From contig JASFAU010000003.1 in assembly GCA_039704465.1 (NCBI GenBank), forward strand, positions 620,001-684,000: a stretch of 64,000 nt of DNA. Direction: 5' to 3'. This DNA is from Plasmodiophora brassicae (taxonomy: Eukaryota; Endomyxa; Phytomyxea; Plasmodiophorida; Plasmodiophoridae). The notes beneath the pieces are model-generated. The model was given only the letters and a program-made list of their open reading frames with translations, was not told the DNA's origin and did no database searches. Below, one piece after another: positions 1 through 14,100 of the stretch. Position 1 is the first letter of the stretch. Every line of letters starts with the position of its first letter. The position numbers and the translations under genes were made by a program.

Positions 1-357
1 TCGCCTACCTTTCATTTGATTGAGTAGGTCCGTCGGTACCGGCGACGTCGTGTACAGGTGGACGAACCCGTACCGGGGACGTTTGCCGGCGAAATCGCCC
101 AGCATGGTCTTCCAGTTCTCGGCTGTGGGTTCCAGGAAGTAGATGGCCGGCGTTGACGGCAGATACTCTCGATCGAAGTTGATATTGACGACGGCGCCGA
201 CGCCGGCGTCGTTGATCGCGTGGACACGCAGGCACGACGACATGATCTTGGTCGTGTAGTCATCGCAGACGCAGACGAGGTAGTCGGTGGGACGCTCTCG
301 GCTCTCCTTGATGACGGCGAGCAGCTTTGCGCCCAGGATGGCCTTCAGGTCCGTCAT
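1..357 (-). CDS. Sec1/Munc18 family protein, N-terminal exon (partial)
   Basis: This is the first exon of an SM (Sec1/Munc18) protein, the class that binds syntaxin-type SNAREs and guides SNARE assembly in vesicle fusion. The 116 visible residues begin MTDLKAILGAKLLAVIKES and follow the SM domain-1 order: an N-terminal helix, a strand-loop ending in TKIMSSCL (family: 'MLSSCC'), then LPSTPAIYFLEPTAENW and RYGFVHLYTSPVPTDLLNQ (family: 'EAIYLISPTEKSV' and 'AHVFFTDTCPDALFNEL'). A splice donor (AAAG|GTAGGC) lies at 9/8, so the gene continues off the left edge. The start ATG is at 357-355. The subfamily (Sec1, Vps45, Sly1 or Vps33) cannot be fixed from this exon, although the fit looks best to the Sec1/STXBP branch. 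Confidence 0.82.
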   Translation of the reverse strand, partial: MTDLKAILGAKLLAVIKESRERPTDYLVCVCDDYTTKIMSSCLRVHAINDAGVGAVVNINFDREYLPSTPAIYFLEPTAENWKTMLGDFAGKRPRYGFVHLYTTSPVPTDLLNQMKGRR

Positions 358-907
358 TGGCGGGTGTGCGGGTCGCTGAGCGGCGTCGTCGCTGCCAGGC
401 ACGCCACGCCCACCACTGCACCACCAGCAGACAGGCGCCCGCCCCTTTTTTTGCACCCGAGCGCCGCTGCCCAGTGGCACTGGCAGGCGGGGGCAGGGCC
501 GCTCCGGATAGGTAATTGTGCCTGCTGCGGCACGACGTATTCATTCACTGGGGACCGCACACAGGACCAGGACAACGGGGCCGATGCCTTTCGTGCGCGG
601 GGTGCCGCATCAGGCACGGCCGGCTGATGTCTGCTGACTGTCCACCACTAGGCCACGCGGCCGGACACGCTGACGGCGACATGCTCTATGTATCGAAAAA
701 TGGCAACTGCCTCCCCCCCGCCCTTCCCGTGGGCACCTGCCTGCCTTCCTGGCCGCAGCACCACGCGACCCTGTCTCGATAGTGGACGCCACTGCCGCCT
801 TGACAGCGCCCACTCAGGCCAGGTCCGTAACTGCGCGCAACTACCGTCGCCTGCTGCTGCCAGCGACTACCTGGTGGACCAGTCAGTGCATACAAGGCTG
901 GCCCGTG
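358..907. promoter_or_regulatory. Intergenic region between divergent Sec1-like and AAR2 genes
   Basis: No protein-like reading frame or RNA gene is recognisable here. The two flanking genes start facing away from each other, so this stretch should hold both promoters and 5' UTRs. No TATA-like element stands out. This is inference from layout only. Confidence 0.4.
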
Positions 908-2025
908 ATGCCCACGGTCCTGTGTCTTGGTGTGCCGGCCAACGCGACGGTTGGCATCGATCTGGCCTGCTGGCAAGTTGGGCCCAAGTTCCAGGGTATA
1001 TGCCAGGTGCCGACCGGTCCGCATTACATCTATACGGGCGGCGATGGCGTTCATGGCATGCGCACGGGCCAGTTTGTCGTCTTGGAACCTGACGGTAGTG
1101 ACGTCTGGGTTGGGCGCTGGGACCCTGTCACTGAGCAGCTTGTCGTGCTGTCTGATGAAGACGAGTACAACCGGTACGCCGATGGTATGTGTGTGGTGAT
1201 GTGATTGATGCCTGCGGACGTCGGCATTGTCGTTAACCGAGTCCATCAGGCGTTCGCAGGCATGACTTCGATCTGGGCCTGGGCCCGTATCCGTTCGAAT
1301 CGTTTGACGACTGGAGGTCGCTGACTAACTTTATCTCGAACGATGTGCTCAAGAAGTTGTCTCCTGTGGGCAACGGCGTCATATCCGGGTCGCAGGCGCC
1401 TGGCGCTGAGTGCAACGTTGAAACAACCCGCATTTATTTCACCGACCTGGAGTCGTTCACTCCAAGAAGGCCCATGGCGCCACACGAGCTGACGCGGGCA
1501 TACCTGGATCGGTCCGATCAGCTCGAGGCCATCGCTGGCAACGACTGGGATGCCATCCTTGGTGAGCTGCAATACGCGTTTGTCCTGTTCGTCATTGGGC
1601 AATCGTTCGAAGGGTTCGAACAGTGGAAACGACTGCTCTCCCTGGTGTGCACCTGTCCGCGGGCAATGACCGATCATCGCCCATTCTATGGGAATTTTAT
1701 CAGTACGTTCATGCATGTGCGTGCCGACCCTATTGTCCTGGTGCCTAATTTCGCCTGGTCAGATGTCCTGTGCAGCCAGATGAAACAGGCGCCGGATGAT
1801 TTCTTTGCATGCGACCTGACGAGGCACAACTTCCTGACCCGCTGCCTGTCGGACCTGTTTGAGCTCGGCGAGGATACACCCCTGCGACCCGCCCTGCATC
1901 GGCTGCGGGCCTTGGTCAGCAGCAAATTCGGGTGGCATCTCACGGGTGCACCCGTGCTGAACGCACAAGGCACATTCAACAGCGACGATGAAGACGCGCC
2001 GGCGATCGTGGACTTGCAGGAGTAG
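908..2025 (+). CDS. AAR2: AAR2 splicing factor homolog
   Basis: AAR2 is the U5 snRNP assembly factor that holds PRP8 before BRR2 replaces it. There are two exons, 908-1184 and 1250-2025, joined in phase 1 across a 65-nt intron containing GTTAAC. The product is 350 aa, close to the family's usual 350-390. The N-terminal half reads GIDLACWQVGPKFQGICQVP ('GIDxxxWxVGPKFxGxxxIP' is an AAR2 hallmark) followed by HYIYTG and WVGRWDPVTEQL. The C-terminal half carries GPYPFESFDDWRSLTNFI and LGELQYAFVLFVIGQSFEGF, then FEQWKRLLSLVCTC, matching the helical AAR2 C-terminal domain. The start was chosen because the upstream frame carries no homology. Confidence 0.93.
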
Positions 2026-2161
2026 GGCGGGGTGCGTCTACGGATACGTATTGCATATTGTACGGCGTGCCGCTCATTAACCCCTCTGTTGTTGCCGTTC
2101 ACCGCCTTGTCGACGGTGTTGTACAATAAGTGCAAATACATGGATACCTACCTAGGGTAGA

Positions 2162-2830
2162 GTGGTGTATGTACCTACTGTACATAGGAGCGCCATGGTC
2201 GCCTGGGTCAGCGGTCCTTTTGGCGCGCACCCTGAGTGTCCGCCCGCCACTGGTTCGTGCGGGCCCGCCCTGCCATCAATGACGACCCCGACGCCATCCG
2301 CCGACCCGTCGTTCGAACTGCTGGCGTCGTGGCCCACAGGGGGGCCTGCATCGACCGCTGGGACGACGCACGCCACCGCCACTGTGCCATCGGTGCCCTT
2401 CTCGCCGCTGTTCTCACCGACGCCCTTGCCGTCCACCCGTCGCCTGCGACAGATTCTGCCACCGACGCCCCGTACGCCGCTGAACTTCTCCACGCCTCAG
2501 TGTGCGCCTCTGGAGGCGACCTCGACGCCTGGCATATGCGGGGCGGGGCCGGCACCCGCCCGCTCTCCTACATTCGAGCAACCGCCCCAGATCGCCTACG
2601 GCTGGTGGTACGTGACCTCGGCCTGGCCGCGCGGATGTATCTGTGCCGAAACGGGCATTCATGGGCTGTCTTGTGACAGGACGAGTGAGCCACCGCCGTT
2701 CGGGCCGTACTTCTGGCCCTGTATACCGCCGGGGTACGCGCTGGTGCCCAGTGTTCCCGAGCAGAGCGCGGTCGGCTCGAAACGACAACGCTGCAGTACG
2801 GACGGCGACCGGCCGACACCGATGCGCTGA
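2162..2830 (+). CDS. Proline-rich hypothetical protein
   Basis: An uninterrupted 222-codon frame rich in Pro, Ser and Thr. Residues 1-140 are low complexity (TPTPSADPS, FSPTPLPSTRR). A more ordered aromatic/cysteine segment follows (YGWWYVTSAW, CICAE, FGPYFWPCIPPGYAL). Third codon positions are G/C-rich, like the neighbours. ATG codons at 2162 and 2195 could both serve as start. No family is recognised. The aromatic C-terminal part argues for real coding, but a spurious GC-rich ORF cannot be excluded. Confidence 0.45.
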   Translation: MVYVPTVHRSAMVAWVSGPFGAHPECPPATGSCGPALPSMTTPTPSADPSFELLASWPTGGPASTAGTTHATATVPSVPFSPLFSPTPLPSTRRLRQILPPTPRTPLNFSTPQCAPLEATSTPGICGAGPAPARSPTFEQPPQIAYGWWYVTSAWPRGCICAETGIHGLSCDRTSEPPPFGPYFWPCIPPGYALVPSVPEQSAVGSKRQRCSTDGDRPTPMR

Positions 2831-2911
2831 CGTCAATGCCACCCGGTACGCCTCTCCCGCCCGCATAATAATTCTTTATACAATTCAGTGCCCGTACGCG
2901 ACTCGCGCGTG

Positions 2912-4127
2912 TCAGCATGCCGGGTCGTTGCTGGCCCAACGCTTGATGACTTCGTAGGCGGATATGCCCAGCACCGAGAACGGCAGGGAACTGAGCAGGC
3001 GGGCCTGCGATCCGCGCCACAAACCCAACACCGATTTCTGGCAGGCAGCAATCTGCCAAGACGACAGGTGCGCATGGGTCGTCTGGCGCAGCGTCTTGAT
3101 CGTGTCCAGCGGGGCGGTCGTCATGACACCTGGACAACCGACACATCAGGGCAAGGGCGTTGCATGTCGTCACCGTCAACGGTTGTGTACCGACAAACGC
3201 AGCGAATGCCCCGCATGTCGCATGCAGCGCCACGTCGTGCGCCCCCATCGGACGGGATGCATCCGGCGCATCACGATGCTGGTATACGAACCGCTTTGCC
3301 GCCGTGCCTATTCGCAGTACGTATTGCGGTTGGTGAATCGCGATGCGGAATCACGGCGCCGGCGCCTTACAGGTGCTCCACCAGATCGCCGAGAAGGGCA
3401 TATAGACCGCAGCACTCGACAGGAAACCTTTGTACAAGCCAGCAGCACCTTCCTGGCTGACGATCTGTCGAACGGTGGACCCTGATGCGGCAATGGCCAT
3501 CTTAGCAGGGCTGCACGGTGAACAGTACGTTGGGCTACGGGGACCCACAAGCGGTCTTGTGGGCACCTTCTGCCGGTGCCAGACGGCGGCTCAATTGCAT
3601 GGACTATGGATGGACGGGATTACGAATGACATCAAACGTGGACAATGCAGCGTAGTGGTAGCAGCAGCAGCGTTACTGACCTGCGATACGACGTCGACGG
3701 GGACCATGACGAACTGTGAGCACAGGCTTGCTGTACCGCCAGCGACAAACGATCTGGCTGCGGCCGGCAGCACGGGTTCCAGGTTCTCCCTGCCGGATTC
3801 GTAGACAGTCAGGTATAACTAGACGAGAGGTGCATGCACGATCAGCCGGGGCGAGTTCAGCACAGGCCGCAACACGGTAGGTACCATTTGCGCAGGTACG
3901 ATGCCGAATGCAATAGTGGGGAACCCTCTCCAGAATCCTCTGATGCCTGCGTCGGCCAGGATGCGCCGTGCGGTACGGGCGACGGTGGCGCCCTGGTCGA
4001 CCTGCAGGTTCGTCTTCAGGACCGTGGCCGGGTACAAGCAGGCGCGGATGCCCATGAAGACGCCGAACTGATACAGGAACAGCTTCGGTTTGTTCAGGTT
4101 GCGCCAGGTGATCTCCCCATCGTCCAT
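2912..4127 (-). CDS. Mitochondrial carrier, SLC25A44-like
   Basis: A six-helix mitochondrial inner-membrane carrier. The five-exon model (3885-4127, 3681-3818, 3371-3569, 3191-3307, 2912-3129) gives 304 aa. It matches SLC25A44, the branched-chain amino acid carrier, better than generic carriers. The N-terminus reads ITWRNLNKPKLFLYQFGVFM, and the three carrier signatures appear as YPATVLKT, VPVDVVSQ and APLDTIKT. Each shares its non-standard residues with SLC25A44 (Thr for acidic in repeat 1, Ser-Gln ending repeat 2). LVAGG-type and YKGFLSSAAVYMPFSAIWW segments also fit. Exon 3's acceptor is the least certain. The substrate is inferred from subfamily resemblance only. Confidence 0.87.
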
Positions 4128-4352
4128 GGGTGCGCCGGCGCCCGCACTTGACCGCCAACTGGCAACACCCCGGCGCGAGGCGCGCCATCCGCCCCTCCCG
4201 CACCCCGCCACCAATCCGCCCGCCCGGCAAGCCCACTGGCATCGCTTGTGGACAGGTGCTGCCCTGCTCGTCACCGGATTCTGCTGTGGGCGTGCACCGC
4301 CTGCCCGTCCTGATAACATGTACGGACTGGTTCATTTACTAGAGCATATACA

Positions 4353-4682
4353 CTACGAATTCGACTCGCCGTTCGACGCTATGGTGCCGAGCTCGGCACC
4401 TCGCACAGCTGATCGCAGGACGAGAATTTCTTCTCGCAGGGCTCGGTTCGCTACTTTCTGCTCGTCGTGCATGCGCGACATGGCCAGCAGCTGGGCCTTG
4501 ACGAGCAGCAATTCGCTACGTGTGTCCATCTGGTCCTGTCCCGCCGGTGACCTGGCGCTCGCGTCGCCCGTTGCCGGCCCTGACACGACACGTTGATTAC
4601 TCAAACGGAATCGGCCGGTGAAGAGACGGTCGAGCACGGACCCGAGTGGCTCATATCTGCCTGTACGGGGACCATCCTGCAC
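4353..4682 (-). CDS. Small coiled-coil hypothetical protein
   Basis: A 109-codon frame whose second half (MDTRSELLLVKAQLLAMSRM then HDEQKVANRALREEILVLRS) has heptad spacing typical of a coiled coil. The first half is unstructured. A start at the internal Met of MDTRSELLL would give about 58 residues. It sits between the carrier gene and the kinase gene, both on the same strand. No family is recognised. Confidence 0.4.
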   Translation of the reverse strand: MQDGPRTGRYEPLGSVLDRLFTGRFRLSNQRVVSGPATGDASARSPAGQDQMDTRSELLLVKAQLLAMSRMHDEQKVANRALREEILVLRSAVRGAELGTIASNGESNS

Positions 4683-4840
4683 GCTGTCATATGGAATGTC
4701 GCGATACCGGTTGCCGACCCCTGGCGGGCACGCCTAGTGCGGACCGGACCGCGGGTCGGTCCGGAGCCGGGACGAGCACCTTCGGAGCCCCGACACGTGG
4801 TAGATATCTATTGAAGGCATGTATTGCGCAATTAGCCCAA

Positions 4841-7360
<2,520 letters not shown>

Positions 7361-10300
7361 GCCGATGGCGTCCTTGACAAGGACAAGTCCTGGGATGCGG
7401 TCGGGCATCCGCCGGGCGTCATCGGTGATGCCGCACGACCCGGTCCCGCCGTACAGCTGACCGACGACGAGGTTGCGGACGAGGCGCGCCTGCTCGAGCA
7501 CAACCGCCGCTTCCAGGTTGCCGTCCTCGATCAACTCGACACGCAGCTGCAGGCGCTGCATGAGCAGATTGGTATGAGACGCCAGCGGGCGCTCGTCGTA
7601 TCGGGGCTGACCTGGCCGCTGGATGACAGGCGTCCGGGACGACGCGCTCAAGTGGACGGAACGGTCTCGCACCGACCTGGCCCTGGCATTGCGCCAGGCG
7701 AAATCCCAGATCATCGACCTGAAACGCAGCGTCCACTCCACGTAGGAGGACGCAGGCACGGCCGCTTCGGGTGTGTCGCTGACGCGTCGTACCGCGATTG
7801 CCCAGGCAACAGCAGCTGGAGTCTAGCATGAGCGAAACGAAACAGCTGCGCTGGCGATTGGTCGAGGTGACCGGCGAGGCATCCAGCCTGCGAGACAGCA
7901 ACCAATCGTCCAAGGTGGAAATTGCTGCACTGCACGATAAGGTCGATACGCAGGTCAACGAGAACGCCAAGATGCGGCAGTTGCAGAACGTGGTCGCCGA
8001 TGACCTCAGGTCAGAGCCCGACCGCCACACGCTCGTCGCCTTGGTCACGATGGGTGACACCGGGTGGGGTCCCCGCGCAGAATGCACCACCTGTTCCAGC
8101 AGAGCCTGCAGTCTGAGATCGGCAGACTTCAGGAAGAGAAACGCGTCATCCTTCGCAACCTGAACCAATGGCAGAACAAGTTCGAGCGCGCCGTGGTGGC
8201 CGTGCGGGATGTCAGCTGCGAAGCCGTCGCACAGAAACACGAAACCAAACTGGCGCAAACAGCATTGTCAGCTGTCGTCAAAGGTCAGCGCCCATCGCCG
8301 TCGTACACTGCCGTTATCGAGCGGCAACTAATCGCATGTCGCTGTTGCAGAGCTAGACCTGCTGTGCCGATCGAATGACCTGCTCCTGTTCCGCTGGGAG
8401 CAATCGGTCGACGCCATGGACGAACGCGACGGCATCTTGCGTCGCACGGCCGCCGATGCGGCCAACGCCAAGTTCGTTACCCTTACCATTACCGCGTCCA
8501 TGTGCCCGCCGTCCCTTATTGATAACGCGCAGGAAACAACTACACGTCCTGGAGGTGATATCGAAACGGGCCGAGGAAGACAACGTCGCCCTGCAGGCCA
8601 AGTACAACGCTCTCGAGCATCGCCAGTTCCGGCTGTCCAAGACGCACGATGAAACGATATCGAACCTGAAAGACAGTCGTGAGGCGGAGATGCGGACTCA
8701 GAAGGCCCTGGAACGGAGCGGCCTGGCATACTACCAGATTCTGGGCGCCCTCAAGAAAAGGCAGGCACTGGGACCGTAACGACCCGTCGGCCAGGCATGC
8801 CGCTTACTCTCTGGTCTTCAGCGAAATGCAGGCGAAGGCGCTGGAGGATCGGATCGAGCATCTGTCCGACGAGCTTATGCAGGAGAAGGCCGTCGTCTTG
8901 TCGTTGAAGAACGATGCCAAGGCGTCCACCGAGGCCATCGCCAAGACCGAGGAGCTCCTGAATCGACGTCTGGCCGAAGCTCAGGCCGTCATTCAGCAGC
9001 AGGCCGTCGATAACGCGCGCTTGGTCACCTTGATCGGGTCGCTACAAGCCAAATCCGACCAGGTCGCCCCCCTGCGTCCCACTGCTGGGCGCACACGTCG
9101 TCTGACAATGCGTTTGCTGCAACAGATGGCCGCCCAGTTGAAGGTCGAAATGAAGCAGTTGCGGGCCGCCAACGAGACCCTGATGGGCCAGTGCGAGCAC
9201 GCCGACCGCCAATGGAAACGCGCCCTGGAACATTCGTCCCATATCCAGTCGGAACTGGCAACGGTCGCAATGTTGACCGCATGGTATGTTCGCCGGGGGC
9301 ACCCTGACCTCGGCTGTTCAGATGGAGGCGCGCGCCCATCGCGCTGAGCACCAGCTGGCCGACGTCGCCCGGATACCTGTCGAGGCCGAGAAGAAATGGC
9401 AGCAGGCTACGATCGACTTGCAGACGACACTGGCATCGTAGGCGGGCAGTGTATGTTTCACAGGTCGGCTCGACCTCAGCGCTGCGCTCTCTCGATAGGG
9501 TCACGTCGGAGCTCGAGCAGATGCGGGTCGCCTTTGCGGAGTCGCAGAAGGCCCTGGTCAAGGCCAGGCAACGATGTGACCAGTGGGAGCAGGAGCGCGA
9601 CCGGGCTGTCGCCGAGTTGCAAATGGCCAACGCCCGGGTACGCGTGCTCGTCGCAACCAGTTCGCCTTGTTTGAGACGGGCGCAGGTGCGGCGAGCGGAG
9701 ACGAACCAGCGCCGGCAGGAGTCGCGCGACAATGAGATCTTAACGGAGATCAGTGAAGTACGCGCCGAGCACCGGTTGCAATCGCAGCGCATGCAGGCGA
9801 CAGCGACGAAATCGCTTGCCAAGGACAGGGCCCTCGTCGAGAGCGAGTTCAGCCGACGCGCCGACATCGCCGACGCCAAGTCCGGCCTGCTGGCTCTGAA
9901 ACAGCAGGTTGCGTCCCCTCGTTTGTCAAGTTGTACTGCTCGGCGGCTGTGCTGATCATGGCCCGGCCCGTGCAGTTGGTGGTTGCTCGAACCAGCAAAT
10001 CGGATGTGGCTCGGGAGCTGGCCGACGCCCTGCACGGGCGCATCAGAACCGAGACCGCCCTTCGCAGCGCCCAGGAGCAGCTGGACACCGTCAAGGGCGA
10101 CCTGCAGAAACAGATCGCACTGAACGCCGATCTGAAACGGCAAATCCAAGCGACGCAGAAGGACCGGCTCATCAACGACAAGCGCTTCGAGGGATGGGCC
10201 TCCAGGGTCGAAGGTGTTTCGCACGGCGCGTACCGCCTGCTGTTTCGCCTGATCGATTGTCCGCCCAGCAATGAAGGCGCGTGGCCAGCTCGACGTCACT

Positions 10301-11010
10301 CTGCCGAGCGTAACGACGGCGGCTAGCCCGGCACGTTCGGCTCGGGGTCGTCGCCGGTCCACCGCCCAGCACGACACGGCCGCCCTGGACAGCCTCAAGC
10401 TGGAGAGCCAGATCCTTCGACAGGTCACACTGCTGCGGGCCATGCGTCTGGCAGCGCGTGTGGGCGGCTGACTGCGTCTCGCCACACGTCTGTAGATGCG
10501 GACCGACCTGAACTGGACCCGGACGGATCTGCAGACGAAGGTCATGGAGATCGCGCGCCGGCAACAGCACACGGAGGCGCTGACCGCCAAGAACGCCGAG
10601 GCGCGCGAGCAGATCCGCACCCTGGAGACCAAGGTCGACCTGCTGGAGCAGAAGAACGCGTCCCTGAAACGCAACGTTGTCGTCCTCGGCAATCGATGCA
10701 GTAGGCGGCGCGCCCCACGACCGCCTGTGTCCCACAGTACTGATCGGGGGGCGGGGTGCTGACAGTCCGGGCCGAATCCATGGCGGCCGCCTTCGAGGCC
10801 AAGATCAAGGACCTGCGCCCCGACTACGTGATCGACTACGCGTACAGGGCCAGGGAGCCGTCCGCTCGCCTGTCCGAGGTGATCGCCAAGGAGGTCGCCG
10901 ACGACCTCAAGGGCAAGGACGCCGACGACCCGCGGGAGGCCAGCGTCGCCGGCAGCAAGCCGGGCGCCGCGATCGACGACTTCCTGAAGAAGATGGAGTT
11001 CCCCGCCTAA
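7361..11010 (+). CDS. Large multi-exon coiled-coil protein
   Basis: A string of plus-strand exons separated by short introns, nearly all with heptad-rich, Gln/Glu/Arg/Leu-heavy translations. The likely start is MADGVLDKDKSWDAV at 7361. Representative segments are LDQLDTQLQALHEQIG (about 7.5 kb), VEIAALHDKVDTQVNENAKM (7.9 kb), SEIGRLQEEKRVILRNL (8.1 kb), ALEDRIEHLSDELMQEKAVV (8.8 kb), LDRVTSELEQMRVAFAESQK (9.5 kb) and IRTLETKVDLLEQKNASLKR (10.6 kb). The last exon ends IDDFLKKMEFPA at 11010. Total length is roughly 1000 aa, almost entirely coiled coil. It resembles flagellar, centriolar or cytoskeletal rods, but no family is identified. Exon borders inside the range were not all resolved. Confidence 0.8.
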
Positions 11011-11155
11011 TACAACCCGGTCACCTGCCTATGTAGGTCGTGTGGCGGGTACGTTCCAGGTACCGCTGATCGTCGTAGATACGACCCGGCCAGTGGGGCA
11101 TCGTCGGGATCCGGCGCGCGCATGCTCGTGCGGTGCAGGGCGCCCATCAGCAGGG

Positions 11156-14100
11156 ATGACAGACGACGGCGGCGGCAGGTATCGTCGCGACGACAGCAGC
11201 AGGCGAGCGCCGGGGCCCGTCCCGCTGTCGTCGGCGTCGCTGATCAACCTGTGCTCGTACATCCCGTCGGTGGTCGTCCAGTTCCTGGCCGGGCACTGCT
11301 CGGACCCGGTGCCGCTGTCGCTGCCCGCTCGTCACCGGCTGACGACGGCGGTCCTGTTCGCCGACATCAGCGGGTACACGGCCATGTGCGAGCAGCTGGG
11401 CGAAACGCATAACGGCATCGAGGACCTGGCCCGCATCGTCAAGGCGTACTTTGGCATCCTGGTCAAGGTCGTCGCCAGGCACGGCGGCGACGTCTTCAAG
11501 TTCGCCGGCGACGCCGTCATCGTCGTCTGGCCCGACACGGGCGACACGCTGGGCGTGCTGGCGCGCCGGTCCTGCCAGTGCGCGCTGGACATCCAGCGCC
11601 ACCTGCATGGCCTGACCCTGCAGGACTCGGGCGCCGCCAACCTCTACGAGCTGTCGCTCAAGATCGGCATCGGCGTCGGCGATGTCGACATCGTCCACGT
11701 CGGCGGCGTCGAGCAGCGCACCGAGTACCTGGCGATCGGGTCCCCGCTGGCCCAGGCGTTCACCTGCGAGAACGTGGCCGACCCCGGACAGGTACGCCGC
11801 CTGACATCCGCCCGCCCGGGCGCGCGCTTCAGGGTTTCGCTGACCTGCCTCTGCAGGTTGTCGTGTCGCTGCAGGCGGCCGCCCTGGTCGAGCCCCACTT
11901 CCGGACGGGTCGGCCGCGCCCGACGACGCCCAGCGGCCCGGTCGTCGGCGTCGAGCTTCGGTCGTGCCGTGACCCGCTGTCCAAACGAGGTATCGCCTCG
12001 TCGATGGCGACCGCCAACGAGCTCGTGGCGGGCGTGGAGAGCCCCGCCGACCTGTCCGCCCTGCTCCAGCGGTACGTGCCGCTGGGCGTGCTGCCGTTCG
12101 TCGGCGAGCTCGAGGAGCGCTGGGCGTCCGAGATCCGCAAGGTGACGGTCCTGTTCGCGCACACCACCGTCGACCCGGCCGTCGAGGCGCACGTCGGCAC
12201 CGGCACCGGCCTGGCGCGTCTGCAGCGGGTCGGGCAGGATCGGATCCGCGACCGAGGCACCCGCCCCTGACCGCGTTCGCCCCCTCCCCCAGGTCATGGA
12301 GACGGTGCAGCGGGCCGTCCTCGACAATGGCGGCGCCGTCAACAAGTTCCTGTTCGACGACAAGGGCCTGACCGTGCTGGCCGTCTTCGGCCTGCTGCCG
12401 TCGGCGCACGCCAACGACTCGCTGCGCGGCGTCGTCGCCGCCCTGTGCCTCTGCGGGGCGCTGCCCGCCATGAAGGTTCGTCCGCTGGGTGGGCGCAGGC
12501 GGAACAGGAGGCGCTGACCGCGACACGTTGTGTGCACACGCACACACACACAGGCCGACGTGAACTGCGGCGTCACGACCGGGTACGCCTTCTGCGGCGT
12601 CACGGGCGGCAACACGCGCCGCGAGTACTCGGTGCTGGGCGACGTCGTCAACATCTCCGCCCGCCTCATGCAGTACGCCGCCGCCCACCGCCTGCACGTC
12701 GTCGTCGACAACGCCACGCGCTACGCCACCCGCCTGCTGATCTCGTTCCGGGCGCTGGACCCGATCACCGTCAAGGGCAAGCACCGGCAGACGCGCCTGT
12801 TCGTCCCGGCCATGTTCGCCCAGGGGCACGCCTGGCCGGACCGACGGTCCCCGCTCGAGTACGTTGGTGTGCATCGATCGGCCCACACCGTGCAGGCCGA
12901 CCGCTGACAGGGGGTGTGTTCCCCTCCCCCAGGCACCTGAACCTGTTCGTCAGCGACCGCGACGCGTTGCACTGTAGCCCGGGCACGTCGTCGTCGCCGG
13001 CGCCGGCGCCGTTCCACCTCACGTTGCCGCCCGCTCTGGGCGCCGGGGCGGCGGTGGCGCCGTCGCCCACCACCATGCCGGCGCAGACGTACCCGGCCCG
13101 ATCCGCCGTCTTTGGCCTGCACGTCACGCTCGACGACGGCGACACGGTCCGTTCCACACGTCGTCGGCACACGGCCAATGACGTGCGCTAACGCGGGGGC
13201 CCCCCATCGCTGTAGGTCTACCTGGATTGTACCGACGTGACGCTGGTCGGCGACGCCAAGCAGAAGGCGGCGCGCCTGCCGCAGGTCCAGCGCCAGTCGC
13301 CCGGGCCGGCGTCCCTGTCGTTCCTGTCGTTACGGTCGCGGATCGTCGTCGACGACGCCCTGCGCCTGGACGTGCTGCCGATCGTGGTCCACGACCTGGA
13401 CGCGAACCGCACGGGCGGCATCCTCGACCTGGCGCTGACGTCGTCGGTCGTCGCCGAGCAGGACGTGTCGCGGATCAACCAGGGCAGGCACCGGGAGCGC
13501 CAGCGGATCGCCCATGCGGTCCACGACCTGCTGCAGACGGGCGCCCCGCAATGCCTGGTCGTCCAGGGCGACCTGGGCCTCGGCAAGACGCACCTGTTCG
13601 CCTCGACGATCTGCGACGCCCCCATCATGGTCGTCTGCGGCAGGGCGCTGCGCCTGCCGACCTGCGACGCCATGTTCGCCTGGCGCCAGTGCCTGACGTC
13701 GCTCGTCGACCTGATCGTGCGTCGCTCGTCCCTGGCGCGGTACGCGCAGGACGACCCGGACGCCAACCGTCGCGCCTTCCTGCAGGACATCGGCGCCCAT
13801 CCCGACCTGATCGCCTTCGTCGTCGACCATCGCCCCGGGTCCGACGTCCTCGTCGACCCGATCGCCGACCTGGTCGTGGGCGTCACCCGCTGCGAACCGC
13901 TGGCCATCGTCTTGGACAGCGCCCACCTCCTGGAAGACGCGTCGTGCCGCGCCGTCCTGGCCCTGCTGGACCGGCGCCCACCCGGCCTGCTGATCGCCCT
14001 GGCCGTCCGCTCGCCCACCTGCCTGGCCATGCAGGCGCCGACCTGCCGCGCGCTGGACGCCATCGTGACGCACGCGGCCACACAGACGCTGACGCTGTCG

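Noticed and set aside
9025..10692. Minus-strand frame of 555 codons opposite the coiled-coil gene
   Set aside because: Ser/Arg/Ala-rich shadow. The plus strand has heptad repeats across many exons.
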